Below are positions 14,821-22,139 of a DNA stretch of 24,854 nucleotides, piece after piece. The translations under genes were made by a program, and so were the position numbers. The DNA is from a virus. The stretch lies in the IMG/VR virus record IMGVR_UViG_3300042197_004786, positions 1 to 24,854 of that record; one strand, 5' to 3'. Within the stretch, counting starts at the first letter, position 1. The number at the start of each line of letters is the position of its first letter. The notes below the pieces were generated by a model that searched no databases, was not told where the DNA came from, and saw nothing but the letters and a program-made list of their open reading frames with translations.

Positions 14821-15515
14821 GTTTTTGGACGCCAATTTCCCAGACTGTGGAACCAATCTTGCCATCCGGATTGGCTGGGATGGAAACCATCCTCGCTCAT
14901 AAGTGCGCGATCGCGGCAGTGTTCATATGGAGTGCTCGGAACACAACGATGCCAGGGTAGAAGCTGTAACAAAGGATCATCTTTGGGTACAGCGCCTCCG
15001 AATGAAGTATGTTCATCGGTGTAGGATTGGTAAATGTCGTAGATAAATCCCCATGTGTAAGGTATCCTCAATGATTCTAGGGTATTAAGGCATCCGATCA
15101 CGCGCATCAAGCTCTGTTGATTTAGATATGTCCAATCCAAAGCCAGATACTGGCTGTAAAAATAACGAGAACTGATCTGTTTGGGATCTCGTATATTATC
15201 CAAGGTCCATGTGCCTGCCCATCCGCCGCTGTGCAACCATATACAATCTTCTTCCTGGCTCACATGTGAAAAATTTATGCTGGATTCCATGGTTTTAGGC
15301 AGACTGATGTCTATCCTAGACAGTCCAGAAAACAACACAAAAACTTCAGATACTCCCAGGTACAAATGGCTCAAAATTGAATGAGAAATATAGTGATTGC
15401 CTGCGCCATTCCTTGACACTATGCGGCAACGCTGATAATCGTGGGCTATGGATCCAAATCCTGTGAGATGGCAAGCGGGATCATTCACATAACTGCAGCC
15501 CGCCAGTAGTAACAT
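14802..15515 (-). CDS. SGNH/GDSL hydrolase-like protein
   Basis: This 237-residue protein has the spaced blocks of SGNH hydrolases. MLLLAGCSYV at the N-terminus places Ser8 as the nucleophile in block I. RNGAGNHYI (about 35-43) gives the Gly/Asn oxyanion region. VLFSGLSRID (about 61-70) corresponds to the block III strand. DGFHPSQSGWQDW near the C-terminus supplies the Asp-x-x-His pair. Families of this type deacylate or esterify sugars and lipids; no substrate can be read here. ATG at 15513-15515 overlaps the upstream TAA (TAATG) and begins the GCSY strand exactly, so the longer in-frame reading is rejected. The gene is more AT-rich than its neighbours. Possible roles are glycan modification of the host or the virion. 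Confidence 0.65.
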   Translation of the reverse strand: MLLLAGCSYVNDPACHLTGFGSIAHDYQRCRIVSRNGAGNHYISHSILSHLYLGVSEVFVLFSGLSRIDISLPKTMESSINFSHVSQEEDCIWLHSGGWAGTWTLDNIRDPKQISSRYFYSQYLALDWTYLNQQSLMRVIGCLNTLESLRIPYTWGFIYDIYQSYTDEHTSFGGAVPKDDPLLQLLPWHRCVPSTPYEHCRDRALMSEDGFHPSQSGWQDWFHSLGNWRPKTSHTMI

Positions 15516-16276
15516 TAGCCTATGACTAGTGTGAGCGGCTGCGAACCATCTACATAGAGCTTGAGATCTTCGATGCAGCGATCCATCTGGGCCTGCCCTT
15601 CGGATTTCATAGCAGCACCGTTGAGGGTACCGCCTCCTTGTGGCCCGGCGATTTGCGTGAATTTCTCTCGGGCCTCGCCTATGATGTACTTGGCCGCACC
15701 GGTCATGTAATCTCTGAACCATTGCGAGATCTGATAATCGCTCAGCAACACGATCTCCGGACGCAGATTGTAGGTCCATAGCAACACAACCTCGCCTGTG
15801 CCACGCGGATCTCGGATCAGCTGCAGGCGCTTGGTCACAGGGTTCCAGGTGTAGTTGATGTAACCGCCAAACATTCTGGCGGCCAGTTCCACATACTGCT
15901 GATAGAAATCGTAAGTGGCCATGCCGCCTGCAGCCTGATTGAAGTTCAGGAGATACACGTTCAGCGTAGCCTGACCAAATGGATCAAAACTGTAACCGCC
16001 CACACCAGTGATACCGATGGTACGCCGGAAGATCTGTCGCACCGAGATGGTTTCTTGCGGCAGATAGTACTCGTTCACATTGTCTTCGAGCTCTAAGAAA
16101 CTGTAGCTTTCTTCATACGCGTTTTGAGCACGCTGGCGATAGGTGCCCAAGGTGCGTTGATAGGCAGCTTCGTAGTGGGCAGGATCTAGTTCGAGATCGA
16201 TGATCTGATCGCCCAGTTGCAGTTGCACATATTCTATCAGCTGCTTTTTGAGTGGGTCTAAGGTGTCGTTGGCCAT
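15515..16276 (-). CDS. Probable neck/head-tail connector protein (gp13-like)
   Basis: This is a 253-residue protein. Its opening (LIEYVQLQLGDQIIDLELDP, about 13-32, then YEAAYQRTLGTYRQRA) is the helical pattern I associate with the neck or connector proteins of T4-like phages. EYYLPQETISVRQIFRR (about 69-85) follows. The middle has Gly/Asn/Tyr-rich strands with VTKRLQLIRDPRGTGEVVLLW, and the C-terminal half includes WFRDYMTGAAKYIIGEARE. It has its own late promoter (16294-16300) and an AAGGAA five bases before the ATG. In T4, gp13 and gp14 together form the neck; a gp14-like gene lies nearby on the other strand, which supports the assignment. It could be another connector protein. Confidence 0.62.
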   Translation of the reverse strand: MANDTLDPLKKQLIEYVQLQLGDQIIDLELDPAHYEAAYQRTLGTYRQRAQNAYEESYSFLELEDNVNEYYLPQETISVRQIFRRTIGITGVGGYSFDPFGQATLNVYLLNFNQAAGGMATYDFYQQYVELAARMFGGYINYTWNPVTKRLQLIRDPRGTGEVVLLWTYNLRPEIVLLSDYQISQWFRDYMTGAAKYIIGEAREKFTQIAGPQGGGTLNGAAMKSEGQAQMDRCIEDLKLYVDGSQPLTLVIG

Positions 16277-16293
16277 GGGGATTCCTTACCCCA

Positions 16294-16300
16294 TATTTAT
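16294..16300 (-). promoter_or_regulatory. T4-type late promoter of the neck-protein gene
   Basis: ATAAATA on the minus strand (context CGATAAATATGG), 17 bases before the ATG at 16276. The TAA stop of the upstream 381-aa gene is part of the motif. Confidence 0.72.
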
Positions 16301-17442
16301 CGCACCTTGAGCAAGACCAAATTCTCGTTGCTGCGGCCGTTAAATTTAACTTCGGTGGCCTTTATGTCTTTGAAGAACTTGCGGGTGTTGGCCACTCCCC
16401 CTGTGAGCAATCCTCGGATCTGCTCCGCAGGTTTCCTAAGGGTTTTCTGCACGGAGTTCACGGTGTCGAATCCCACGAGACTGGTGCCTTTCACTGTCAT
16501 GGTTCCTATGTGGCTGTCGGCCACCGCGTAGATCAATTTGCGACCTTTGGTATCGTAAAGCCAGACCTCCTGGCTCCCTACCAATTTTGTTATGGGTTCG
16601 CTCACAAGCTTGAGCTCTACAAATTCTTTCAAGTAACGGAACTTCTGTGTGAGGCGTTCGGCGCTGACGGGTTTCTTCTTGCGTGGCGCCCGCTCGGTCT
16701 TTTTGATCTGCACATAGCTACCGCAGTCAGAGATCACAGTCTCTGCGAACCTGATAAGATTTTTCAGCTGCAATTTAGAAAAATTACCGTAACCTTCTGC
16801 GAGCTGGCTGTCTTTGCCTCCTATCACTTCTTCCAGAGCCGTCAACCTAATGCGCCACATCTCTGCTATTTCGCTTACTAACTGTGGTGCCACATTCAGT
16901 CCGCGCAACACCACCATTGGTTTGTAATCCGCGTTCATCCGGGATCCGGCCGAGATCATCTCGTCGTACATGCCTTCGATTTCGCCTGCAGCTTCCGTCA
17001 TTCGGTCTCGCAGGCGATCCTGGATAGTAGGCCGGACCACTGGATCTTCAACGGATGCTGTGACCTGTTTGACCGAGTGATTGGCACCTATCAAGATGCG
17101 GATGTGATTGTCCACGGCCAGTTGCTCGTGTTCTGTGAGCTCCAAGCCCATCAGGTTCATGCGGGCCAGCCAGCCAAACACATTGACCATGGCGCCATCG
17201 GGCACACGACCAAATTCTCGGGCTTCTCGCGCACGGTCGGTGCGGGTGAGCCAATCCGTGATGAATTCTTTCACTTCTTTCTTGCCATAATGATAGCCGT
17301 ACCAATAGAAAGCAGCGCCCAAGCGGCTGTTTCTGTCATCAGCGGTGGGCTGAGTGCGCCATTCTGGTTCGATGCCAGTGTATTTGACATCGGCGGTGCG
17401 AGGATTCAATGGTCGTATGGGTCGAGCGGCGGTGGGTGTCAT
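16297..17442 (-). CDS. Conserved phage protein of unknown function (381 aa)
   Basis: This is a 381-residue protein of a conserved aquatic T4-like phage type without known function (recognised from memory of its C-terminal half). The N-terminal part is helical with RLGAAFYWYGYHYGKKEV (about 40-57). A basic linker APRKKKPVSAERL (about 252-264) separates it from a beta-rich domain: RYLKEFVELKLVSEP, VWLYDTKGRKLIYAVADS, KGTSLVGFDTVNSVQKTLRK and ETKFNGR-type VKFNGRSNENLVLLKVR at the end. There is no signal or membrane segment. ATG at 17440-17442 overlaps the upstream TGA (ATGA). The stop lies inside the next gene's late promoter. A DNA-binding or assembly role is possible but not shown. Confidence 0.78.
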   Translation of the reverse strand: MTPTAARPIRPLNPRTADVKYTGIEPEWRTQPTADDRNSRLGAAFYWYGYHYGKKEVKEFITDWLTRTDRAREAREFGRVPDGAMVNVFGWLARMNLMGLELTEHEQLAVDNHIRILIGANHSVKQVTASVEDPVVRPTIQDRLRDRMTEAAGEIEGMYDEMISAGSRMNADYKPMVVLRGLNVAPQLVSEIAEMWRIRLTALEEVIGGKDSQLAEGYGNFSKLQLKNLIRFAETVISDCGSYVQIKKTERAPRKKKPVSAERLTQKFRYLKEFVELKLVSEPITKLVGSQEVWLYDTKGRKLIYAVADSHIGTMTVKGTSLVGFDTVNSVQKTLRKPAEQIRGLLTGGVANTRKFFKDIKATEVKFNGRSNENLVLLKVR

Positions 17443-17711
17443 GAGGCATCCTTTTGCATGAGTTTAGCGATCAATATGTGAGCTTCAAAATTTTTCAGAG
17501 ATTCTTCGGCCTGTTCTAACAGCAGATCAAACCGGTGCGAGCCTCGACCGCGCTGGCGGCAATTCACCCATTCTGAGTTGGCCAGATTCAGCCGTTCCTG
17601 CACTGCCCGGTGCATGATCCAGAATTCTCGCAGGCCAAATCGCGACCCGATCGTGGCACGATGTGCTTGATCCAAGCGGTCTTGTAGATTCTGCCAATCC
17701 GTCAGGTCCAT
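17439..17711 (-). CDS. Small hypothetical protein (90 aa)
   Basis: This is a 90-residue, helical, Arg/Gln/Leu-rich protein without a recognised family. Segments are WQNLQDRLDQAHRATIG (about 6-22), EFWIMHRAVQERLNLANSEWV (about 29-49) and FDLLLEQAEESLKNFEAHI (about 61-79). There is no signal or membrane segment. It is first in a minus-strand series, coupled by ATGA overlap to the 381-aa gene. A sigma70-like promoter (17717-17745) ends five bases before the ATG, and there is no ribosome-binding site, so translation might start on a nearly leaderless RNA. Coding is supported by the overlap and helical periodicity rather than by homology. Confidence 0.65.
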   Translation of the reverse strand: MDLTDWQNLQDRLDQAHRATIGSRFGLREFWIMHRAVQERLNLANSEWVNCRQRGRGSHRFDLLLEQAEESLKNFEAHILIAKLMQKDAS

Positions 17712-17716
17712 ACAGT

Positions 17717-17745
17717 ATTTTAGCAGGATTGGCTTTTGCGATCAA
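17717..17745 (-). promoter_or_regulatory. Predicted sigma70-type promoter of the 90-aa gene
   Basis: On the minus strand TTGATC (17740-17745) and TAAAAT (17717-17722) are separated by 17 bases, matching four and five of six consensus bases. The -10 box ends five bases before the ATG. It is back to back with a late promoter for the plus strand. Confidence 0.5.
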
Positions 17746-17752
17746 CCTGCGA

Positions 17753-17759
17753 ATAAATA
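17753..17759 (+). promoter_or_regulatory. T4-type late promoter of the polysaccharide deacetylase gene
   Basis: ATAAATA on the plus strand (context CGAATAAATATC). With T4 spacing, transcription would begin about six bases downstream, near 17765, which argues against a GTG start at 17764 and for the ATG at 17782. Confidence 0.65.
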
Positions 17760-17781
17760 TCTTGTGTACAAACCAGCGTTG

Positions 17782-18276
17782 ATGATCCATCAAATTCACA
17801 GAGATCTTTTCCGATGGCCATTGGAAAAGTTTGTGTTGACCTTTGATGATGGTACAGAAGATCATTGGCAGTTTTTTCCTAATTTTGTGACCATTTCCAC
17901 CCGAAAAATTTATTTTGTGACCTGTTCATGGGTCGGCAGACCAGGTTTTGTGACCGTGGAGCAACTCAAAAACATGATGACGCATCCGAATGTAGAAATC
18001 GGGGCACACAGTTTTGCTCATGCTGATCTCAATGATTTGACTTTGCAACAAAAGATTTTGCATCTTGAACAAGATACCCAGCAGACTTGTGAATGGTTCA
18101 TGTTGAATCTCGGCATGGTACCTCGAATCTTTGCATATCCAGGTAATCATGCCCAATATGGCATTTACATCAAGATTTTGCAGAAGTACGGATTCGACGA
18201 ATTTTTTGGCAATGAAAGGATAGATCCTGCCTGGCTAGACGATCCAGAATGGACGCGCTGGCATAAACTTTGGTAA
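17782..18276 (+). CDS. Polysaccharide deacetylase (NodB/CE4 domain)
   Basis: This is a 164-residue protein with NodB-homology motifs: TFDDG (20-24, catalytic base and metal Asp22/Asp23), IGAHSFAH (73-80, metal ligands His76 and His80) and FAYPGN (117-122). Members remove N- or O-acetyl groups from chitin-like polymers, peptidoglycan or exopolysaccharide. The domain is short, and no C-terminal motif 5 (Leu-x-His) is seen, although IYIKILQKYGFDEFFG and a final GNERIDP segment follow. I recall similar small forms in cyanophages. ATG at 17782 is preferred over GTG at 17764 because of the late promoter just upstream; no good ribosome-binding site is visible. It is AT-rich (24 of 60 G/C by hand in 17881-17940), unlike the gp14 and gp15 genes that follow, suggesting acquisition. 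Confidence 0.8.
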   Translation: MIHQIHRDLFRWPLEKFVLTFDDGTEDHWQFFPNFVTISTRKIYFVTCSWVGRPGFVTVEQLKNMMTHPNVEIGAHSFAHADLNDLTLQQKILHLEQDTQQTCEWFMLNLGMVPRIFAYPGNHAQYGIYIKILQKYGFDEFFGNERIDPAWLDDPEWTRWHKLW

Positions 18277-18287
18277 ACAATGATTCC

Positions 18288-18294
18288 ATAAATA
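18288..18294 (+). promoter_or_regulatory. T4-type late promoter of gp14-like gene
   Basis: ATAAATA on the plus strand (context CCATAAATAAC), only seven bases before the ATG at 18302. With T4 spacing the transcript would begin one or two bases before the start codon. Confidence 0.6.
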
Positions 18295-18301
18295 ACGGAC
18301 T

Positions 18302-19684
18302 ATGCCCAGATTAAGCCTTTGGAGTCCCCAGAAACGCAACGATTACCGATTCTTTGATAGAACCATATCGGAGATGTATACTGTTGGTGGCCTGGATCTC
18401 TACATCCACAAATATCTGGGTCCAAAGACCGGAACCGGAGATTCGGCAGAATCCGGTAACTTTGACCCCACGCAACCCAACTATACCTTCGAAGATCCCT
18501 TGTTCATACAAGATCTCTTGCTGGGCGAAAATCGTGATCGCGCTTACGACCCCGACATCTATCGCATGCGCGGTGTGTACAATTCCCAAGATATCGATTT
18601 CAATCTCACGCAGTTCGGTCTTTTTCTCAACAACGACACCCTGTTCATCACGTTCCACTACAATGACATGATCGATACCATACAGCGCAAGCTCATGGCC
18701 GGTGATGTGATAGAGGTGCCCAATCTACGCGATTTAAATCCGCTAGATCCGGCCACCCTGCCCTTGCCTCGTTATTATGTGATCCAGGACGCGGCCTTCG
18801 CATCAGAAGGCTTCAGCCAGACCTGGTTCCCTCACACCTGGAGGGTGAAGGCCACGCCCCTGGTCAACGCACAAGAATACCAGGAGATCCTGAACAAGCC
18901 CCTGGTCACTGAGACCATCTGGGATCCAGGACAGTTCTGGTCCGCAGGCACCATAGTAAACTCAGGCGATGTGTACTATCGAGCTCGAATCGATGTGCCC
19001 GCGGGTACCGAGATAACCAATACCACTTACTGGGAAGAGATCAATCCGCCCACCATCGAAGACAAGGCCACATCAAGGCCCAAAGATCTGGAATTCAATG
19101 ACGCCATCCTGGCAGCGGCAGAACTGCAGGTACCGCTGAGTGGTTACGACACTGTGAAGTTCTACATCTTCCCCACCAATCCAGATGGTACACCCGCAGA
19201 TCCCAACTCCATCACCATCGATGCTTCTCTGCCTACCGTGGACGCCACGGGCACCAATGTCGCGGATGCCAGTCAAACACCCAGGGCCGATGGATACACC
19301 ATGGGCTATCTCACCGGCGATGGCATCGCTCCCAATGGTTTACCGGTCACACCCGGTGTGAGCTTTCCGGCCAATCCCTCAGAAGGTGATTATGCCCTGC
19401 GATTGGATTACTGGCCAAATCGCCTGTTCCGCTACAATGGTCGCGCCTGGATCAAGATCGAGGAGAAAGTCAGGACCGATCTCACCAACGGACCTCAGAA
19501 CAATACCTTGCGTTCAACATTCGTCAACAATACATACACAGTGAGAACCACGGATCAGGGCAACATACCCAGCAGGCAGAGCCTGAGCGAGATCCTGCGA
19601 CCCCGGGCGGACAACGGCAACGATGGTGGAGACAAGCCCGCCAATCCTTATCCGCCCACGCAGCCTGGACAACCTTCGAGCTAA
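18302..19684 (+). CDS. 14: Neck protein, T4 gp14-like
   Basis: This is a 460-residue neck protein, longer than T4 gp14 (256 aa). The N-terminal domain matches the family: LSLWSPQKRNDYRFFDR, YIHKYLGPKTG, IQDLLLGENRDRAYDPDIY, YNSQDIDFNLTQFGLFL, KLMAGDVIEVPNLRD and YYVIQDAAFASEGFSQTW. These align in order with T4 gp14 segments around DLIFGEDLKNKF, SNFGMQVQDEV and PKEGDLIYFPMD. A segment at about 211-247 (SGDVYYRARIDV, then TNTTYWEEI) resembles a carbohydrate-binding module 5/12. The C-terminal part is Pro/Asn/Gly-rich with a flexible end. In T4, gp14 with gp13 closes the packaged head and joins the tail. No clear ribosome-binding site is seen; gp15 follows after nine bases. Confidence 0.8.
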   Translation: MPRLSLWSPQKRNDYRFFDRTISEMYTVGGLDLYIHKYLGPKTGTGDSAESGNFDPTQPNYTFEDPLFIQDLLLGENRDRAYDPDIYRMRGVYNSQDIDFNLTQFGLFLNNDTLFITFHYNDMIDTIQRKLMAGDVIEVPNLRDLNPLDPATLPLPRYYVIQDAAFASEGFSQTWFPHTWRVKATPLVNAQEYQEILNKPLVTETIWDPGQFWSAGTIVNSGDVYYRARIDVPAGTEITNTTYWEEINPPTIEDKATSRPKDLEFNDAILAAAELQVPLSGYDTVKFYIFPTNPDGTPADPNSITIDASLPTVDATGTNVADASQTPRADGYTMGYLTGDGIAPNGLPVTPGVSFPANPSEGDYALRLDYWPNRLFRYNGRAWIKIEEKVRTDLTNGPQNNTLRSTFVNNTYTVRTTDQGNIPSRQSLSEILRPRADNGNDGGDKPANPYPPTQPGQPSS

Positions 19685-19693
19685 GGATCAGCA

Positions 19694-21073
19694 GTGCAAC
19701 AATATTTTTATGATGCCCAGATAAGACGATTCCTCCTGCAGTTCACCAGGATCTTCTCCAACTTCCAGATCATGTATGGAGCGCAGGGTTCTGAAAACGA
19801 GACCCTGGTGCGCGTGCCGGTGCGCTACGGCGACTTCAGCCGGCAAGCCCAGACTGTAGCACAGCAGAACTCCTCCAGCTTCATGCCATCCACTCCCTTG
19901 ATCACCTTCTATGTCACGGGCATGGAGTACCAACAGGACAGGATGCAGGAGCCATACTTTGTGAGCAAGATCCAGGTCAGGCAGAGGACCTATGATTCCG
20001 GTACGGATACCTACGAAACCACGCAGGGCAATGCTTTCTCCATCGAACGGCTGATGCCGGTGCCCTACAGGATGACCATCACCCTAGACATCTGGACATC
20101 CAACACACACCAGAAGTTCCAGATCTTCGAGCAGGTGGCCACTCTGTTCAATCCCAGCTTGGAGATACAGAGCACCGACAACTACATCGACTGGACCAGC
20201 CTCTCCATAGTGGAGCTGGAGGCCACTACCTTCACCAGCAGGACCATACCCATCGGCACAGAAGATCCCATAGACATCATGACCATGCGATTTGGCCTGC
20301 CTATCTGGATATCGGCTCCGGCCAAGGTCCGGAAACTGGGTGTGGTTGAAAAAATCATCGCGTCTGTGTTCGATGCGCAGGGCGATGCCAACGAAGCCAT
20401 CACCAACAACGATCTCTTGCTGGGTACCCGGCAGAAATTCACGCCCTACAACTTCCAGGCCTTGTTGATCGGCAACAAGGTGCAAGCCTTGAAGTACAGC
20501 CAGACCGTGCCTGTGGCCAACGCTTCCGTGGCACCACCGGAATCACCACCCAGCAACGAATTCTGGCAGGCCGTGGTGGGTCAGTATGGGGTACTAAGAC
20601 CTGGCATCAGTCAGATGAGGTTTGATAATCAATGGGGTGATGACACCCAGATCATTGGTGCTGTGAGCTTTGATCCCACCGACGATCGTTTCCTCCTGAT
20701 AGATCTTGACGCAGATACCTTGCCTCAGAACACCTTGGACCCTATAGACGCCATCATAGACCCTTTGGTCAGCGGCCCTGGAGCAGGATTGCCTGCAGCA
20801 ACCACAGGCACCAGATATCTCATACTGGACGATATAGGATCCTCAAGCAACGCTGTGCCCGCTGCCAGTTGGGGACTGGTGGTAGCCCGGGCCAACGACA
20901 TCATCGAGTACACTGGCACACAATGGCAAGTGGTATTTGCGGCAGCTGATGCGGAATCTGTTCAGTTCGTGACCAATGTCACCACCGGCATACAATACCG
21001 TTGGACTGGAGAAACTTGGGTCAAAAGCTATGAAGGCCTGTACCCCGGAGGCGAGTGGAGTCTGGTGTTGTGA
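19694..21073 (+). CDS. 15: Tail completion/sheath stabiliser protein, T4 gp15-like
   Basis: This 459-residue protein matches T4 gp15, which forms the ring capping the sheath and tube where the tail meets the neck. Family features are YFYDAQIRRFLLQFTRIFSN at the N-terminus (cf. T4 YFYNSSFRRYATLMGDLFSN), LVRVPVRYGD, PVPYRMTITLDIWTSN, QKFQIFEQVATLFNPSLEI and RFGLPIWIS. T4 gp15 is 272 aa. The extra C-terminal 190 residues form a Trp/Tyr-rich region (WGLVVARANDIIEYTG, RWTGETWVKSYEGLYPGG) that I recall from aquatic T4-like phages. The start is GTG at 19694, with AAGGA six bases upstream, nine bases after the gp14 stop. The end overlaps the Nudix gene by GTGA. Confidence 0.87.
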   Translation: MQQYFYDAQIRRFLLQFTRIFSNFQIMYGAQGSENETLVRVPVRYGDFSRQAQTVAQQNSSSFMPSTPLITFYVTGMEYQQDRMQEPYFVSKIQVRQRTYDSGTDTYETTQGNAFSIERLMPVPYRMTITLDIWTSNTHQKFQIFEQVATLFNPSLEIQSTDNYIDWTSLSIVELEATTFTSRTIPIGTEDPIDIMTMRFGLPIWISAPAKVRKLGVVEKIIASVFDAQGDANEAITNNDLLLGTRQKFTPYNFQALLIGNKVQALKYSQTVPVANASVAPPESPPSNEFWQAVVGQYGVLRPGISQMRFDNQWGDDTQIIGAVSFDPTDDRFLLIDLDADTLPQNTLDPIDAIIDPLVSGPGAGLPAATTGTRYLILDDIGSSSNAVPAASWGLVVARANDIIEYTGTQWQVVFAAADAESVQFVTNVTTGIQYRWTGETWVKSYEGLYPGGEWSLVL

Positions 21074-21489
21074 ATGCGGTAGGCGTTTGGTTTTACAGTG
21101 TCAACACCCAGCGTTATCTCTATCTCATGCGCCGAGATTCAAAGAACCCAGGCTGCTGGGGACTGCCAGGTGGTAAGGTACATGTGAACGAGAGCTTGCT
21201 GGCGGCCATGCAGCGAGAATGCGCGGAAGAGATTGGTCAGTTTCCAGACTACATCAGGCTCATACCCTTAGAACAGTTTACCAGCGCAGATGGTGCGTTC
21301 CATTACCATACTTTTTTCTGTTCAGTGGCCCTGGAATTCCGGCCCGATCTCAATCATGAACACCTGGGTTATGCCTGGATCGACAGCGGCACTTGGCCCC
21401 GACCCATGCATCCGGGGCTGTGGAACACAGTGAACTTTGAAGCGGTGCAAGACAAGATCCAGCAGATCACCGCTCAGATGTCGCAGTAG
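21070..21489 (+). CDS. Nudix hydrolase
   Basis: This is a 139-residue Nudix protein with a complete Nudix box at 35-56: Gly35, Glu41, Arg49-Glu50, Glu53-Glu54 and Gly56 in the Gx5Ex7REUxEExG pattern, preceded by WGLPG. Nudix enzymes cleave nucleoside diphosphates linked to another group (dNTPs, NADH, ADP-ribose, sugar nucleotides, capped RNA). The substrate cannot be read here. GTG at 21070 is preferred over an in-frame GTG at 21055 because it overlaps the gp15 stop (GTGA) and has GGAG nine bases upstream. It closes the plus-strand gp14-gp15 group, and its last 16 bases overlap the end of the minus-strand gene that converges on it. Confidence 0.85.
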   Translation: MNAVGVWFYSVNTQRYLYLMRRDSKNPGCWGLPGGKVHVNESLLAAMQRECAEEIGQFPDYIRLIPLEQFTSADGAFHYHTFFCSVALEFRPDLNHEHLGYAWIDSGTWPRPMHPGLWNTVNFEAVQDKIQQITAQMSQ

Positions 21490-22139
21490 GAAACAAATTC
21501 TTTGGTGTTCATGCAGCGAACGTTTGAATGGCTGCGCCATGATTCAGGCATATTGCCTTCCACGCCAACCAGCACAAACGCGGTACCCGAATATGCTGAC
21601 ATGATGCTGTCAATGTCAGAGATCCAGGTCTTGGTGCCTGCAAGAGTCTCAAGACAGTATCCCAACATAAACACTTCGGCATGTCCATCAAACGCAGCCA
21701 GATACAATGGAGTCGCGAGACTGTCCAGCTGCGGCAGATAAGGGATAGGATAGAACCTTCCTGGGTTGTCTATGCAGATTCGAGCCGTGGTAAACACTGT
21801 GCATCGTTGATCATAATCTTGTGAGACCATGCGATCTATCTCCGATCTGTCTGTGCAGGCGAAAAAATCAAACCGCATGTCCTGCCAGAGATCACCGGTG
21901 CCATAGGTCTGCAACCGTTTCCGGCCCATGAGACCTCCTCGGTGGCGCTGCAATCTCTGGTATTGGAATCTATGGCTGAGCGTGCGGCTGCCTATCACAG
22001 CAGCCCTGCCCGAAATGTGATGGTTCTCTATCACATTGGGTATCCATTCACGTGTTTGATGGCTTTCACCATCTGCTAATCGGGTTTCTACAATCACAAA
22101 CTCGCCATGATAATCACGGCGATATCTCTCCTGGATCAC
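21474..22139 (-). CDS. Unidentified phage protein with Rossmann-like features (221 aa)
   Basis: The function is not firmly recognised. The start is GTG at 22137-22139, overlapping the fibre gene's TGA (GTGA). The protein opens with MIQERYRRDYHGEFVIV (GTG read as Met), then ISGRAAVIGSR, a Gly-containing strand-turn like the start of a nucleotide-binding fold. GKRLQTYG-type GRKRLQTYGTGDLWQDM follows. PLYLAAFDGHAEVFMLGY (around residues 145-162) resembles the 'dGhkeIfLlGyd' strand of sialyltransferase-like or DUF115-type sugar enzymes. VRCMNTKEFVSYCDI ends it. I recall relatives next to tail-fibre genes in aquatic phages. A sugar-transfer or fibre-related role is inference. There are no membrane segments. 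Confidence 0.7.
   Translation of the reverse strand: MIQERYRRDYHGEFVIVETRLADGESHQTREWIPNVIENHHISGRAAVIGSRTLSHRFQYQRLQRHRGGLMGRKRLQTYGTGDLWQDMRFDFFACTDRSEIDRMVSQDYDQRCTVFTTARICIDNPGRFYPIPYLPQLDSLATPLYLAAFDGHAEVFMLGYCLETLAGTKTWISDIDSIMSAYSGTAFVLVGVEGNMPESWRSHSNVRCMNTKEFVSYCDI

Noticed and set aside
15516-15779. Longer N-terminus for the SGNH-like protein
   Set aside because: The extra residues are an Arg-rich shadow of the upstream neck gene; ATG at 15515 forms a TAATG overlap and starts the GCSY strand.
17764-17781. GTG start for the polysaccharide deacetylase
   Set aside because: It lies only four bases after a late-promoter core, so transcripts would begin at or after it; the ATG at 17782 is more consistent.
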